From the NCBI GenBank assembly GCA_037355855.1, contig CM074764.1, positions 4,595,070-4,659,069 of the forward strand: 64,000 nucleotides of DNA, given 5' to 3'. This stretch comes from Pseudo-nitzschia pungens (Eukaryota; Bacillariophyta; Bacillariophyceae; Bacillariales; Bacillariaceae). Positions 40,901-51,541 of the stretch are shown piece by piece. The position numbers were made by a program, and so were the translations under genes. Below the pieces are notes generated by a model. The model had not been told where the DNA came from. It did not search any database and saw only the letters and a program-made list of their open reading frames with translations. The stretch's first letter is position 1. Each line of letters starts with the position of its first letter.

Positions 40901-41845
40901 CTAACCAGTTTATGCAAGTCCTACATATGCCCAGATCATTGCATCAAATACAAGAACCAGAACTCCCAGTATGGCAAACTACCACCGAAAGAAGCGCCAT
41001 TATCCCCATTCTATGAGATACATGTGGATCTCATAGGACCATGGAGGATTACAGCCCAAGGCAAGAACTATAATTTCAAAGCCCTAACCTGTATCGATCC
41101 GGTCACCAACCTCCTTGAAATCATCAGAATCAGAGACAAGTCCTCACAGCATGTATCAGATCAGTTCAAGAATTGCTGGCTATCAAGATACCCAAGACCC
41201 ATCAGATGCATCCATGACAATGGTGGTGAATTCCTAGGGGCGGAATTTCAAACTACCCTCAAGCAGTATGGAATCCAATCAGTCCCAACAACAGTGAAAA
41301 ATCCACAGTCTTATGCCATCTGTGAAAGAGTCCATCACACAGTTGCTGATATCCTTTGTGTGCTAGTTCATGTTAATCCCCCTCAAGTCAACACACGAGC
41401 CAGTCAGCTCATGGACAACGCTCTGGCAACCTGCATGCATGCCTCCAGGTGCGCTGTCAATGCTGCCCTACAAGCATCTCCAGGAGCCCTGGTATTCAAT
41501 CGGGACATGCTAATTGATCTCCCCCTGACCTCTAACCTATTAGCCTTACAACAGCTCCGGCAACAAGGGATTAACAAGGCGCTGCTCAGAGACAACGCTA
41601 AGCGTAAGGAACATACCTTTCAACCCAATGATAAGGTATGGATGCAACAACCGGATCCGGATAAATTACAGCCTCGAAAGACAGGACCATTCACTATTGC
41701 CCAAGTCCATGATAATGGTACTGTCAAAATTCAGAAGACTCCAACGGTCATCGAGACTGTTAACATTCGTAAGTTAACCCCTTACAAAGAGCCCTCAGCG
41801 GACCATTCCGAGTCCAATGAATCAGCAATCCATTGGGCAGCTTAA
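37925..41845 (+). CDS. pol: B3 Pol polyprotein
   Basis: In frame with gag; 1286 residues from the TTG at 37985 to TAA. Motifs as in B1: LLDSGSSGTL, VYIDDIGIW, YTDASDLQLG, HVDLIGPW, IHDNGGEF, CERVHH. Deviations: YTDHKN is followed by QGTLSV (two residues shorter than LTFRTLSV); Asn to Tyr in PQSYAICER and Arg to Cys in DILCVL in the integrase. These may reduce activity although no frame is broken. Confidence 0.92.
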   Translation: MSKAPRPTKKPRASPKPAITLPPAPRDLDASTAPLSGMTHGGDLPDKEGKEPTGWSPVERSAKPANAATTTVRFSATEDRSNMDPNRNQPNRSKGTTDAKDSTAATNRPTLSLARNWSTGTAKNLYCNPGNSKDYTKGGALEQNYLKLLSTAGNTTKNTAEQAYMNKSNVAPIPNTSNVAPILLTNVQYIQGIPTKSRPLLALLDSGSSGTLINKRALPFGTMPIRSKHQVLTTTANGSFDTTEYIIMKNLKLQEFGNYTIDQQEARLFHSPNCKYDLILGRDFLHLAQINLLFKEGAVQWMDRTIPMKDTSLYHDNHTMLMEELEDAELFADDLSFANPYKSKVILDRAYEETDPSTVTKQQSHMSTAEQQQFQSILSKYPNVFNGELGKYPHKKISLRLKPGSKPIHKRPYPVAYKREDLFKRELQNLCNDGVLKRCTGPAEWAFPTFIVPKKDNRVRWVSDFRELNELLERRPYPIPRIQDIMNKRGKYTHFTKIDLSMQYYCFELDDASKKLCTIVTPYGCYEYQRLPMGVKVSPDVAQQLMEDILQDTDCTVYIDDIGIWTDGSFDLHMKTIDKILDRLNQNGLKCNPLKCDWAVQETDFLGYWMTPTAVKPWRKKIEAILQMDRPRTVTQVKSFLGAVGYYRDMWPRRSHVLSPLFDITGTPKTPQAAAIKGKQRKAPSAFTWGPAQDKAFQEMKAMVAADALNTYPDLNKPFELYTDASDLQLGAAIIQDGKPIAYWSKKLSDAQKNYTTTEKELLAIVLCCKEYRKMLLGGVINVYTDHKNQGTLSVQRVLRWRLFLEEFGVNLTYVEGKKNVLADAFSRLPRMDPPTVGKKEALGKGTLIDFLKLEVPKQDEELFLAEFPNLFQHLCNDADQELYSCLLNNECLINLPNNQDLECPVNYPNIYLHQQKDPTIKFKTQSKTFFYQELEGNKILCYANQANPECWRIYIPASLINDTIKWYHLLLGHCGSTRLQQTISARFYADNLTSLCKSYICPDHCIKYKNQNSQYGKLPPKEAPLSPFYEIHVDLIGPWRITAQGKNYNFKALTCIDPVTNLLEIIRIRDKSSQHVSDQFKNCWLSRYPRPIRCIHDNGGEFLGAEFQTTLKQYGIQSVPTTVKNPQSYAICERVHHTVADILCVLVHVNPPQVNTRASQLMDNALATCMHASRCAVNAALQASPGALVFNRDMLIDLPLTSNLLALQQLRQQGINKALLRDNAKRKEHTFQPNDKVWMQQPDPDKLQPRKTGPFTIAQVHDNGTVKIQKTPTVIETVNIRKLTPYKEPSADHSESNESAIHWAA

Positions 41846-41875
41846 GTATGGGATTCGTTCAATCATGGGGCACTA

Positions 41876-42176
41876 TGTGACGGGCTAGCGTAGCCAGCAG
41901 TCACGATTGAATAATTAACCGAATCCCATATGGGAATCGAATATTATATATATATATGTATCCAATCATGAATACATTTCAGTTGAGTCCCAGAAGGTGA
42001 TATATGCCTAATCGTGGGAATCAACAATGAATCAACATTTATGGCAAGAGCATGCCAAAATGTGGCTATGCCCGCGACCTTAATTTTCAGGTTCAACTCA
42101 CGTAACAATATTCAATAAAGTATCTAAACATTCACAATTTTCATACCACTCCGAAATTCTACTCTAGACCGTAACA
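41876..42176 (+). repeat. B3 3' LTR
   Basis: 301 bp; polypurine tract AATCATGGGGCACTA immediately upstream. Confidence 0.93.
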
Positions 42177-42181
42177 CCCCC

Positions 42182-42400
42182 AACTGTGATGTACCTCTCG
42201 GGTAGTGGAGCTGATTTTGAAATCAATAAGTGGATGTTTGAAATCAATTTAATCGCTTGAAATCGATTGCTCGTAGGCATAAAAACACCTCCTGTAATAG
42301 GAGTTTGAGGTAGGTGAAAAGCCGAGCTGCGTTGGATATGTATTGTTGTTGTTGGTCTGCTGCGAGTCTATATTAACGCAGAGAGGGGACGCATTGTTAG
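42182..42400 (-). other. A2 non-coding 3' region, inner part
   Basis: Resumes A2 after B3; AACACCTCCTGTAATAGGAG matches A1 and E. No gene. Confidence 0.6.
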
Positions 42401-42965
42401 TTTTGTATTGAATTGCCTTCAAAGTCCATTGCGATTTGCCGGATACTTTGCCGGTCTTGTTTGGGTATATTCGCAGCAGTTGAGTAGAGCTCAAATTTCT
42501 GTAACTCCAGAGCACCTCTGTGGGTATCGAGTTTGGATTTTGTGGGATTGCTCTATTATTTTTTGGAGCTTTCTGTGGACTATTTGCTTGTCCGGAACAA
42601 GGTTGGCCTTGTTGTTGCTGCTGTACCCTTTTATTTTGTTTTGCGTCTGTACCCGTATCGATATCGATAAATGATTTGGTTTGATTCGATTCGATTGATT
42701 CATTGCAAGTCGATCCGCGTCCAGATCTCTCGCTTTATTTATCTGCCATTTGAATCTGTTCATTTTTTTATTTGGTTGATTGTTGTTGCCGTCACTGTGG
42801 ATTGGACTGAGCGCTTCCATTTAGTTCGAACATTTCGTTTTGGTGCAACAGGGCTCATCTCTGTAGGTTCCTTCCCTTCTGTTCTTCGGGAGTTCTCCTC
42901 CATGCGTCTTCCCAGTCAGCAGGGCTGAGCTGGCATTCAGTTCCAGGGGAGCTGAAGGCACGGTG
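42400..42965 (-). pseudogene. A2 remnant of pol N-terminus
   Basis: Reverse strand codes a decayed version of the PPAP..LDA..ALLTGKTHGG start and linker, parallel to A1 13950-14530. Protease onward absent. Confidence 0.72.
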
Positions 42966-43019
42966 CTGGATACTGTGATCCTTTTTGTTTGTTCGAGTGG
43001 CTATGGTTGCCAATGGAGA

Positions 43020-44071
43020 CTGCCATCCGAGTTTCTCTCGACGCGTCCTCCATGTTGCATGCAATATGATTCGATTGCTTGCTTCATGTGTGCTTGGAGC
43101 GATTCCATTGAGGCAGTGCTTCCAGTTTCATTGCGAGGAGTCGTAGCAGTGCTGTTGTTGCTGCTTTGGCTCCTTTTGGAATATCTGTTCTTTGGGCATT
43201 CAGACCAATCGTGATTATGCCCTGGAATTTGGCAAGGGTTGTTGTATTTTCTTTTGCCACTGGATGGCTCTTGCTCTTGCTCTTCTTCTTCGGATTCAGC
43301 GTCGCTGTCACTGTGGAGCTGTTGCTGTCGATGCTGTCAGCGTCCAAATCAGAGCTGTTGTTATTGCTGTCAATGCTTTTAGCGTCGGAATCTTCATTTG
43401 AATGAGCGTCTGACGCTTTTCTTTTTGCTTGACGGTCTAAACAGCTCATGTGGTCCACTATAAACTGTACAGTGGTATCCTCTTGGATTCCTTGGTGGAT
43501 TAGACCATAGCTGTTGATCCATTTGTTTGGAAAGCTGTGTAACAGAATGGTCTTAGCTTCTGATGGTGATAGGTCAGTTCCATGTCCTTGGAGCCTTTTG
43601 GTATATTTGAAGAGAATTTGCATTCGGTCTGCATGATCTTTACAAGAGACGTTGCTTGGTTTCTTCAGCGTTCGAAGGTATGTATGCATGATGTCTTTCG
43701 CATCCGTCGCATTGCAATAGTCTTGCTTGATACAGTCACTAATTGCTTGGTTGTATGCATTTAGCGTTAGTGGATATCGACGTTGGTTGCTTGTTAGGTC
43801 TCTCCATTTTGTTTGGGTGTCCACAGAGAGACATTGATTGAAGTGGTCGATGTATTTGTTAATGGGTAGTCCTAGAAGGTTTGCAGCGTTCCTGAAAGCT
43901 TCTTCAACAAATAGGAATTCCTCTAATCCTCCTCTGTTGGTGAATAGAGGGATTTTCATGCTGTCGGTGTTCCCATTGGCATGTGTAATGAAGAGCTTGG
44001 TGAGTTTTGGCTTGCTCCTCTTGAAGGAAGGGATGTAGTTGATTGGAGGATCTCTGTAAAGTCCTGCCGCA
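43020..44071 (-). pseudogene. gag: A2 gag, frame-broken
   Basis: Homologous to A1 Gag. The start reads ATGCGGCAGGA where A1 has ATGGCAGGA, so the conserved start is out of frame; the next in-frame Met is at 43959 (MKIPLFTNRG). A second frameshift in the Asp/Ser-rich region replaces the zinc-like motif. Reading ends at 43084 in the wrong frame. Confidence 0.85.
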
Positions 44072-44346
44072 TTGTTTCTTGATTTGATTCAGAGCATTCA
44101 ATCGTATCGATCGATCGGAGGTTTGAATTGCTTTATGGAGCGTTCGATCGATTCGGTGTTTGATCGATTTGTATTGGCATTTCGTAGTTCGTAGATTTCA
44201 TTCGATCGGTTCTTTTGGAGGTTCCGATTGTTTCCTTTTGCTTGTCAGGGTATCGTTGTATCCCTGTTGTTTAGGATAAAGGATGTTTTGGATTCAGTAC
44301 TGAGTTCCTGTCTGTCTTCTACTCAAAAGATAAACAGTAATTACTG

Positions 44347-44655
44347 TGTTACACTCTAAGGTAGAAATACGGGATAGGAGTATTTTAAAGATGAATGGTT
44401 ATAAAATTGTGTTATGAAAGAGAATGGTTGAATACTTTACGAGATGGGAATGATTTCTTGAGTATGGAATGAATGATCGAATATTGTTCGTCGAGTCATT
44501 TGAATCTTTGTTTGAATTGTATGTGTATTCTTGTACGTTGGATATTCAGTATATGTACATGAATATTATATATATTCTTGTGTATTGGAGCACATGCGGG
44601 ATTCAATAATCATTTAGAGCCTCTCGTAGGGTACCTAGTAGGTCAGCATGTAACA
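44347..44655 (-). repeat. A2 5' LTR
   Basis: 309 bp; a 3-base insertion (CCTAGTAGG versus CCTACG) is the main difference from the 3' LTR. Palindrome at 44334-44347. Confidence 0.92.
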
Positions 44656-45796
44656 AATCCAAGGCATTCTTCTACCAAGAATTGCAGGGCAATAACATCC
44701 TTTGTTATGCCAACCAATCCAATCCAGATAATTGGAGAATTTATATACCAAGCTCTCTCACAAATGATACCATCAAATGGTACCATCTCCTGTTGGGTCA
44801 TTGTGGATCCACCAGATTATATAAGACTATCTCCGCTCGATTCTATGCAGACAACCTGTCCAACCTATGCAAGTCCTACATTTGCCCTGATGATTGTATC
44901 CAATACAAGAGCAGGCAAGCCAAATATGGAAAGCTTCCCCCCAAAGAAGCGCCGGTATCTCCCTTCGATGAAGTCCACATTGATCTTATAGGCCTGTGGA
45001 AGATCACAGCTCAAAACAAGATCTATAACTTCAAGGCACTAACATGTATTGATCCAGTCACCAATCTATTTGAAATCATCCGAATCAGGGATAAGTCCTC
45101 TCAGCATGTCTCTGATCAATTAAAGAACTGCTGGCTCTGAAGATATCCTAGACCTAACAGATGCATCCACGACAATGGTGGTGAGTTCCTAGGAGCTGAA
45201 TTCCAGCTCACCCTCAAGCAGTATGGAGTCCAATCAGTCCCCACTACAGTGAAGAATCCACAAGCTAACACCATCTGTGAGCAAGTACATCACACAGTAG
45301 CTGATATCCTACGAGTGCTAGTACATGTTAATCCTCCACAAGCCAACGCCAGAGCCACTCAACTCATGGATAATGCCCTAGCAACATGCATGCATGCCTC
45401 TTGATGTGCAGTCAGCACCTCCTTACAAGCTTCCCCAGGATCCCTGGTCTTCAACAGGGATATGATGATAGATTTGCCACTAACCTCCAATCTATTGGCA
45501 CTCAAACAGCTCAGACAACAGGGAATCAACAAAGCACTGCTCCAGGATAACGCCAAGAGAATAGAGCATACCTTTCGAATCAATGACAGGGTATGGCTGC
45601 AAGAACCGGACCTGGACAAGCTGCAGCCTAGAAGAACAGGACCCTTTCTTATTACACAAGTCAATGAGAATGGAACAGTTAAATTGCAGAAAGCCCCTTC
45701 AGTAACCGAAACAGTGAACATCTGGAAGCTAACCCCTTACAAAGAACCGGAATCAGAGTCGGAACCGTTGAACGAGTCAGAGTCGCCGGCGATCTA
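44656..45796 (+). pseudogene. pol: D pol, segment 3 (integrase)
   Basis: Continues D in frame after A2 (A2 plus duplication is 8790 bp). Integrase zinc region LLLGHCGSTRL and core HIDLIGLW, IHDNGGEF, ICEQVHH (B has CERVHH), then a GPFLI tail. TGA codons at 45138-45140 and 45402-45404 interrupt it. Ends at the E insertion; no 3' LTR is seen. Confidence 0.9.
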
Positions 45797-46166
45797 TGTT
45801 ACGGTCTAGAGTAGAATTAGATGGCGTAATACGGGATAGAGGTATTTTAAAGATGGAAGGTTAATAAATTGTGTTATAAAAGAGAATGGTTGAATACTTT
45901 ACGAAATGGGAATGATCCCTTGAGTATGGAATGAATGATCGAACAATGATATTATTGTTTGTCGGGCATAATATCAATAATCGTTGAGTCACTTGAATCT
46001 TTGTTTATCTTGCTATTTGAATATCCAATTAGTATTGGATTGCATGTGTATTCTTGTATGTTGAATATTCAGTATATGTACATGAATATCCTACATATTG
46101 GAGTATATGCGGGATTCAATAATCATTTAGAGTCTCTCGTAGGGATGCCTACGCCAGCCCGTCACA
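45797..46166 (-). repeat. E 3' LTR
   Basis: 370 bp, TGTTACGGTC...CCGTCACA. In sense orientation it starts TGTGACGGGCTGGCGTAGG, close to the B LTR start, while its body is A-like, so the LTR families are related mosaics. Confidence 0.88.
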
Positions 46167-46650
46167 TAGTTCCCCAATGATTAGGTGAAGTTTGCATGTA
46201 GTTCAATACACTAGGTTCGGAGTTGAGTAGTATCGATGAAAAAGAGATATGCTTGTTCGGAGAACCGGTTGAAGATGATATATGCCATTTGAAGTCTTCT
46301 GAAGATATATGGTAATGTAGATTGAACTGGGATTGAAGAAGGTTCTTCGTGATACCTAACAAATTGAAGATTTGTTTCTTGTTCTTGAGAGTGCTCGTAA
46401 AGACATGGTAAAAAGAGAAAAAGAGTCGAAGAAAATTCTTTTCCTCCCCCAACTGTGATGTACCTCTCGGGGTAGTGGAGTTGATTTGAAATCAATTGAT
46501 TTGTCGAAATCAGTTGCTCTTGGTTAGGCATAAAAACACCTCCTGTTGTAATAGGAGTTAATATAGGTAGGTGAAAAGCTGGAGCGTTGGATGTGTTGCT
46601 TGCTGTATCTGTGATTGTATGTGTTTAAAAGCAGAGAGGGGACGCATTGT
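46167..46650 (-). other. E non-coding 3' region
   Basis: Homologous to the A1 and A2 blocks; no gene. Confidence 0.6.
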
Positions 46651-47537
46651 TAGTGACGTTATGATTCATTAATTCATTCGCCATTTGCCAGATACTTTGC
46701 CGGTCTTTTGTTTGGGTGTATTTGCAGCAGTCGACTGGAGGTATGATTTTTGTAACTCCAGAGCACCTCTGTGGGTTTCGAATATGGTTTTTGTGGGATT
46801 GCTCTGTTATTTTTGGAGCTCCCTGTGGACTATTTGTTTGTCCGGAACCAGGTTGCCTTTGTTATTGCTGCTGCTGTACCCTTTATTTTGTTTTGCGTCT
46901 GTACCCTTTATCGATATCGATATACGATTCGATTCGATTTGATTGATTGATTCATGGCGTTAGCAGCTGTACCCTTGCAATTAGTTCGTGTCCGAACCGA
47001 TCTGCGTCCAGATCTTTTATTGCTGTGATTCTTCATTTGTTTGTTTTGCCATAATTGAATCTTTATTTTATCGGTTGATTGTTGCCATCACTTGTGGATC
47101 GGACTGAGCGCTTTGAATTAGTTTGTTTTATTTGCAACAGGGCTCATCTCTGTAGGTTCCTTCCCTCCTTTCTGGGGGTTCTCCTCCATGCGTCTTCCCA
47201 GTCAGCAGGGCTGAGCTGGCATCCAGGTCCAGGGGAGCTGGAGGCACAGTGCTGGTTATGATTCGTATAGTTGGTTACCGGGCTTGTGTAGCCGGTACAG
47301 TGATAGGTTGCCGTCAAAAGCAAGGCGTTTTGGGTTTGAAGATAATGGTACCTTCAATAGTTCTTTCAAGTGTTCCATCATGTTGGGCACAGTATGATTC
47401 CATGGCGCGGTCCATGGCGCGTTTCATGTGGGCTTGGAAGGATTCATTGGAAGCAGTGCTTCCAGTTTCATTGCTAGGAGCCGTAGCAGTGCTGTTGTTG
47501 CTGCTTTTGCTCTTTTTGGAATATCTGTTCTTTGGGC
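46650..47537 (-). pseudogene. E remnant of pol N-terminus and gag C-terminus
   Basis: Near 47240-47130 the minus strand codes PPAPLDLDASSALLTGKTHG; from 47537 to about 47320 it codes the end of Gag (SNETGSTASNESFQAHM). The gag end is diverged from A1. Nothing complete. Confidence 0.75.
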
Positions 47538-47854
47538 TGTAACATGTTAATGTTACGATCCTACGATAGTCTCTAAATGATTATTGAATCCAGCATGTAC
47601 TCCAACATATGTGGTATTCATGTATGTATGTTCAGTATGTATATACTTACAGTTCGATATTCAAGTATCAAGATAAATATCAAGAGTCTTATGACTCGCT
47701 GATAATCTTCGATCGCTCATTCATCCCATACTCAAGGAATCATTCCCATCTCGTAAAGTATTCAACCATTCACAATTTTACAATTATAATTATCCTTTAT
47801 TTAAAATACCTCTATCGCGTACCACTCCATCTAATTCTACCCTAGAGTGTTACA
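47538..47854 (+). repeat. F left LTR
   Basis: 317 bp, ends AGAGTGTTACA, followed by the palindrome at 47854-47867. Confidence 0.88.
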
Positions 47855-48058
47855 CAGTAATTACTGTCCGCTTGAAAGTAGAAGACAAAGACAAGAACTC
47901 AGTACTGAATCCAAAACAACCTTTATCCTAAACAACAGGGGTACATCGATACTCTGACAAGCAAAAAGCAACAAGAACGCCGATTGGAACCTACGAACGA
48001 TCGAAGCAAGAATCTCTGATCGCACGCCGAATCGATCGAACGCGACGAACCAAGAAAC

Positions 48059-48610
48059 ATGGCAGGAATTTACAGAGATCCTCCGATCAACTATACTCCT
48101 TCCTTCAACAGGAGCAAACCCAAAAGAACCAAGCTCTCCATCACAAATCCCAATGGGAAACAAGACAGCATGAAGATCCCTCTATTTACCAACAGAGGAG
48201 GACTAGAGGAATTTCTATTTGTTGAAGAAGCCTTCAGGAACGCCGCAAAGCTCCTAGGACTACCAACCACCGACTACATCACTTACTTCAGCAGATGTCT
48301 AAATACAGACACTCAATCCAAGTGGAATGAAATGCTACAGGATCCCCTGGATCCAGATGAATTCCAATATGAAGAAAGCGCCGAAGGATATGAAGCAGCA
48401 ATCATTGACTTTATCAAGGAACACCATTGCAATGCAAAAGACGCCAAAGATATCATGCATACATACCTCCGAACGCTGAAGAAACCAAGCACTGTTTCAT
48501 GCAAAGACCATGCAGACCGAATGCTAATCCTCTTCAAATATACCAAGAAACTCCAAGGACATGGAACTGACCTATCACCAACAGAAGCCAAGACCATTCT
48601 GCTCCGCAAC
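48059..48610 (+). pseudogene. gag: F left gag, N-terminal half
   Basis: From ATG 48059 (MAGIYRDPPINYTPSF) through TDLSPTEAKTILL. The frame continues into the inverted right half, giving a meaningless tail to 48853. Confidence 0.88.
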
Positions 48611-49495
48611 GGACCAATCGTGATCGTGTCCCGGAATTCTGCATGGGTTGTTATATTTTCTTTTGCCACCGGATGGCTCTTGCTCTTTTTCTGTTTCTTC
48701 TTCGGATTCAGCGTTGCTGTCACTATCCAAATTAGAGCTGTTGCTGTCGATGCTGTCAGCGTCCGAATCAGAGCTGTTGTTATTGCTGTCAATGCTTTTA
48801 GCGTTGGAATTAGCGTTCGACCTTCGTCTTTTGCGTTGTTGTTGGCGTTCTAAGCAGCTCATGTGGTCCACTATAAACTGTACAGTGGTATCTTCTTGTA
48901 TTCCCTGGTGGATTAGACCATAGCTGTTGATCCATTTGTTTGGGAAGCTGTGTAGCAGAATGGTCTTGCCTTCTGTTGGTGATAAGTCAGTTCCGTGGCC
49001 TTGGAGTCTTTTGGTGTACTTGAAGAGGATTTGCATTCGGTCCGCGTGGTCTTTGCATGAAACAGTGCTTGGTTTCTTCAGCGTTCGAAGGTATGTATGC
49101 ATGATATCCTTGGCGTCTGTTGCATTGCAGAATTGCTTGATGAAGTCAATGATTGCTGCATCATGTCCTTCGGCGCTTTCTTCATATTGGAATTCATCTG
49201 GATCCAGGGGATCCTGTAGCATTTCGTTCCACTTGGATTGGGTGTCTGTATTTAGGCATCTGCTGAAATAAGTGATGTAGTCGGTGGTTGGTAGTCCTAG
49301 GAGCTTTGCAGCGTTCCTGAAGGCTTCTTCAACAAATAGGAATTCTTCTAGATCTCCTTTGTTGGTGAATAAAGGGATCTTCATGCTGTCTTGTTTTCCA
49401 TTCGGATGTGTAATGAAGAGCTTGGTTCTCTTGGGCTTACCCCTGTTGAACGAGGGAGTATAGTTGATTGGAGGATCTCTGTAGAGGCCTGCCAT
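48611..49495 (-). pseudogene. gag: F right gag, N-terminal to zinc motif
   Basis: From ATG at 49493-49495 (MAGLYRDPPINYTPSF) to GHDHDWS, where the left half joins in reverse. Includes the Asp/Ser-rich acidic stretch (SSDSDADSIDSNSS). An upstream in-frame GTG is not a credible start. Confidence 0.88.
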
Positions 49496-49737
49496 TGTTT
49501 CTTGATTTGTCACGTTCGATCGATTCGGTGTTCGATCGGTCGTATCGGATATTGCGGTTGTTCCGTTCGATCGATTCGTAGATTTCGATTGTTTCGTTCG
49601 ATCGGTTCTTGTTTCGATTGTAGGATTCTGCTTGTCAGGGTATCAATGTATCCCTGTTGTTTAGGATAAAGATTGTTTTGGATTCAGTACTGAGTTATTG
49701 TCTTTGTCTTCTACTTTCAAGCGGACAGTAATTACTG

Positions 49738-50039
49738 TGTAACACTCTAGGGTAGAATTAGATGGAGTGGTACGCGATAGAGGTATTTTAATGAATAATT
49801 AATTATAATTGTGAATGGTTGAATACTTTACGAGATGGGAATGATTCCTTGAGTATGGGATGAATGAGCGATCGAAGATTATCAGCGAGTCATAAAGACT
49901 CTTGATATTTTTATCTTGATATTTGTCAGTATCCATTGTTTGTGTATACATACCAAACATACATACATGAATACCACATATATTGGAGTACATGCGGGAT
50001 TCAATAATCATTTAGAGATCGTAACATTAACATGTTACA
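49738..50039 (-). repeat. F right LTR
   Basis: 302 bp, inverted relative to 47538-47854; palindrome at 49725-49738. Shorter than the left LTR through small deletions. Confidence 0.88.
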
Positions 50040-50185
50040 TGCATGTGTGCCGGTATTCAAATAATAAGCAAGGCACGCTTGTGTGTATTCAAACGGTCAC
50101 ACGAAAACTAAAACACTCTCTTAAGAGTTAACGATTAGTCACAATTTTTCATACTACTCCAATTTTTCTACTTTAGAGTGTAACA
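50040..50185 (+). repeat. Fragment of a G-type LTR
   Basis: 146 bp matching the last 146 bp of the G1 LTR (57376-57521) with scattered changes, ending AGAGTGTAACA. Its first part is missing at the F boundary. Confidence 0.82.
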
Positions 50186-50247
50186 GTATGTAAATTGTGA
50201 ATGTTTAGATACTTTAAGAGATATTGTTATGCGAATTGAGAATGGAG
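50186..50247 (-). repeat. Fragment of a B-like LTR
   Basis: ATTGTGAATGTTTAGATACTTT and neighbours match the reverse complement of the B LTR interior (e.g. near 24800). About 60 bp, joining H pol directly. Confidence 0.65.
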
Positions 50248-51121
50248 CGGCAGACTTGAACTTCTGTAGTCTCTGGATTGTTTCCCCTATTCGTGGTAGT
50301 GGGAATGGTTTCCTCTGGATGGCTGCATTCATTTTTCGGAAGTCCATAAGGACCCGAATATCCCCTGTCTTTTTGGCTTGACAGAAGGTAGGGGATGCCC
50401 ATGGTGAATCATCATCATGGGGGAGTTTCTCCAGGACTCCAATATTGCAGAGTCTGGTGATCTCCTTTTGGAGGGCTTGCTCGAAGGCATGGGGCAAGGG
50501 GTAGTACCTCTGCCGGACCGGTTTGACCCCTGGTTGGAGTTCGATTGATACCAGTTCTATATTTTTGAGCAGACCCAGTCCTCCTCCAAAGAGTGTTGGG
50601 AATTTCTTTAGGGTTTGTTTCAGCGCTTCCTTGGAAGTGTCTGTAACCTCCAGGTCATTGACCATAGCATCTATATCGACTTTGGAGTAATCTGCGTCCA
50701 GAATTTTGGATTGCCTCTCTTCCTCCTGTTGGAGGATTGGACTTTGCGTGTTGGCAAAGAACACTGCCTCACATTTGTCCGGGTCAGTGAGCTCCCCCAT
50801 TCCCTTCATGGGGATGGAGTCACCCTGCCATTCGATTGTTCGGGAGCTGTATTTTATGTCCAGTCCCAGTTGCGCCATCAGATCGGATCCTATGATCATG
50901 TCGTAGGGTACTTCCTCATGGTGGTGATATTCATCCACTTGGAAGGTCCATTTGATGGTCTTGGAGTTTGAAAACTCTATCAATCGTAGTCCCACTGAAG
51001 CCGCAGACTTGGTCCAAAATTTGCTCCCATAGGTATTATAGGTGACAGATCTCTGGTCTCGGTTCGTTAGTTGACTTTGATTGACAAAATGCCTTAAGAT
51101 AATGGATTTGGAGCATCCGGA
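50248..51121 (-). pseudogene. pol: Gypsy H pol, protease and RT N-terminal part
   Basis: Minus strand, reading continues from 56821 across B2: SGCSKSIILRHF (protease), YDMIIGSDLMAQLGLDI (protease end), then RT with RQRYYPLPHAFE, WASPTFCQAKK, VLMDFRKMNAA, FPLPRIGETIQRLQKF. It stops before the RT catalytic block at the LTR fragment. Sequence is clearly different from B/C/D Pol, a separate Ty3/Gypsy lineage. Confidence 0.88.
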
Positions 51122-51423
51122 TGTGACGGGCTAGCGTAGCCAGCAGTCACGATTGAATAATTAACCGAATCCCATATGGGAATCGAATATTTTATATATA
51201 TGTGTATCCAATCATGAATACATTTCAGTTGAGTCCCAGAAGGTGATATATGCCTAATCGTGGGAATCAACAATGAATCAACATTTATGGCAAGCGCATG
51301 CCAAAATGTGACTATGCGCGCGACCTTAATTTTCAGGTTCAACTCACGTAACAATATTCAATAAAGTATCTAAACATTCACAATTTTCATACCACTCCGA
51401 TATTTCTACTCTAGACCGTAACA
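51122..51423 (+). repeat. B2 5' LTR
   Basis: 302 bp; GGGAATCAACAATG here versus GGGAATCGACAATG in the 3' LTR. Palindrome at 51423-51436. Confidence 0.93.
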
Positions 51424-51541
51424 CAGTAATTACTGTTTGTGCTTTACAGTAGAAACAGTAGAATTCAGTACTGAAACAAACAACCGAATAAACAACCCTT
51501 ATCCTCAACAACAGAGACACCTTGTATCTCCAACAAGCAAC

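Larger units (their letters stand above)
36463..42176 (+). mobile_element. B3: full-length Ty3/Gypsy element with a stop in gag
   Basis: 5714 bp, LTRs 299 and 301 bp differing by a TA in a TATATA run, target duplication CCCCC (36458-36462 and 42177-42181). Pol is open at full length; gag has one premature TGA. Nested in A2, which is nested in D, so it is the third layer. Confidence 0.95.
35871..44655 (-). mobile_element. A2: gag-only LTR retrotransposon, split by B3
   Basis: Same family as A1. LTRs 306 and 309 bp, target duplication AATCC (35866-35870 and 44656-44660). Without B3 about 3.1 kb. Internal order on the minus strand: LTR, palindrome, damaged gag, pol remnant, non-coding region, LTR. 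B3 inserted into the run of C that ends the 3' non-coding block. Confidence 0.92.
45797..47537 (-). mobile_element. E: truncated gag-only LTR element
   Basis: 3' portion of a third A-type element on the minus strand: LTR 45797-46166, polypurine tract, non-coding block, pol remnant, gag C-terminus, cut in the zinc-like motif at 47537 by F. The other LTR is absent; no partner for the flanking ATCTA. Confidence 0.85.
47538..50039. mobile_element. F: head-to-head element, two 5' halves in inverted orientation
   Basis: Outer ends are two inverted LTRs of one family, both starting TGTAACATGTTAATGTTACG when read outward-in. Left half (+): LTR, palindrome, first ~181 codons of gag. Right half (-): LTR, palindrome, gag up to the zinc-like motif. 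They meet at about 48604-48611. The gag copies differ at several residues, so this is not a simple copy of one template. Flanks TGGGC and TGCAT do not match, so no single target duplication. Confidence 0.88.
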
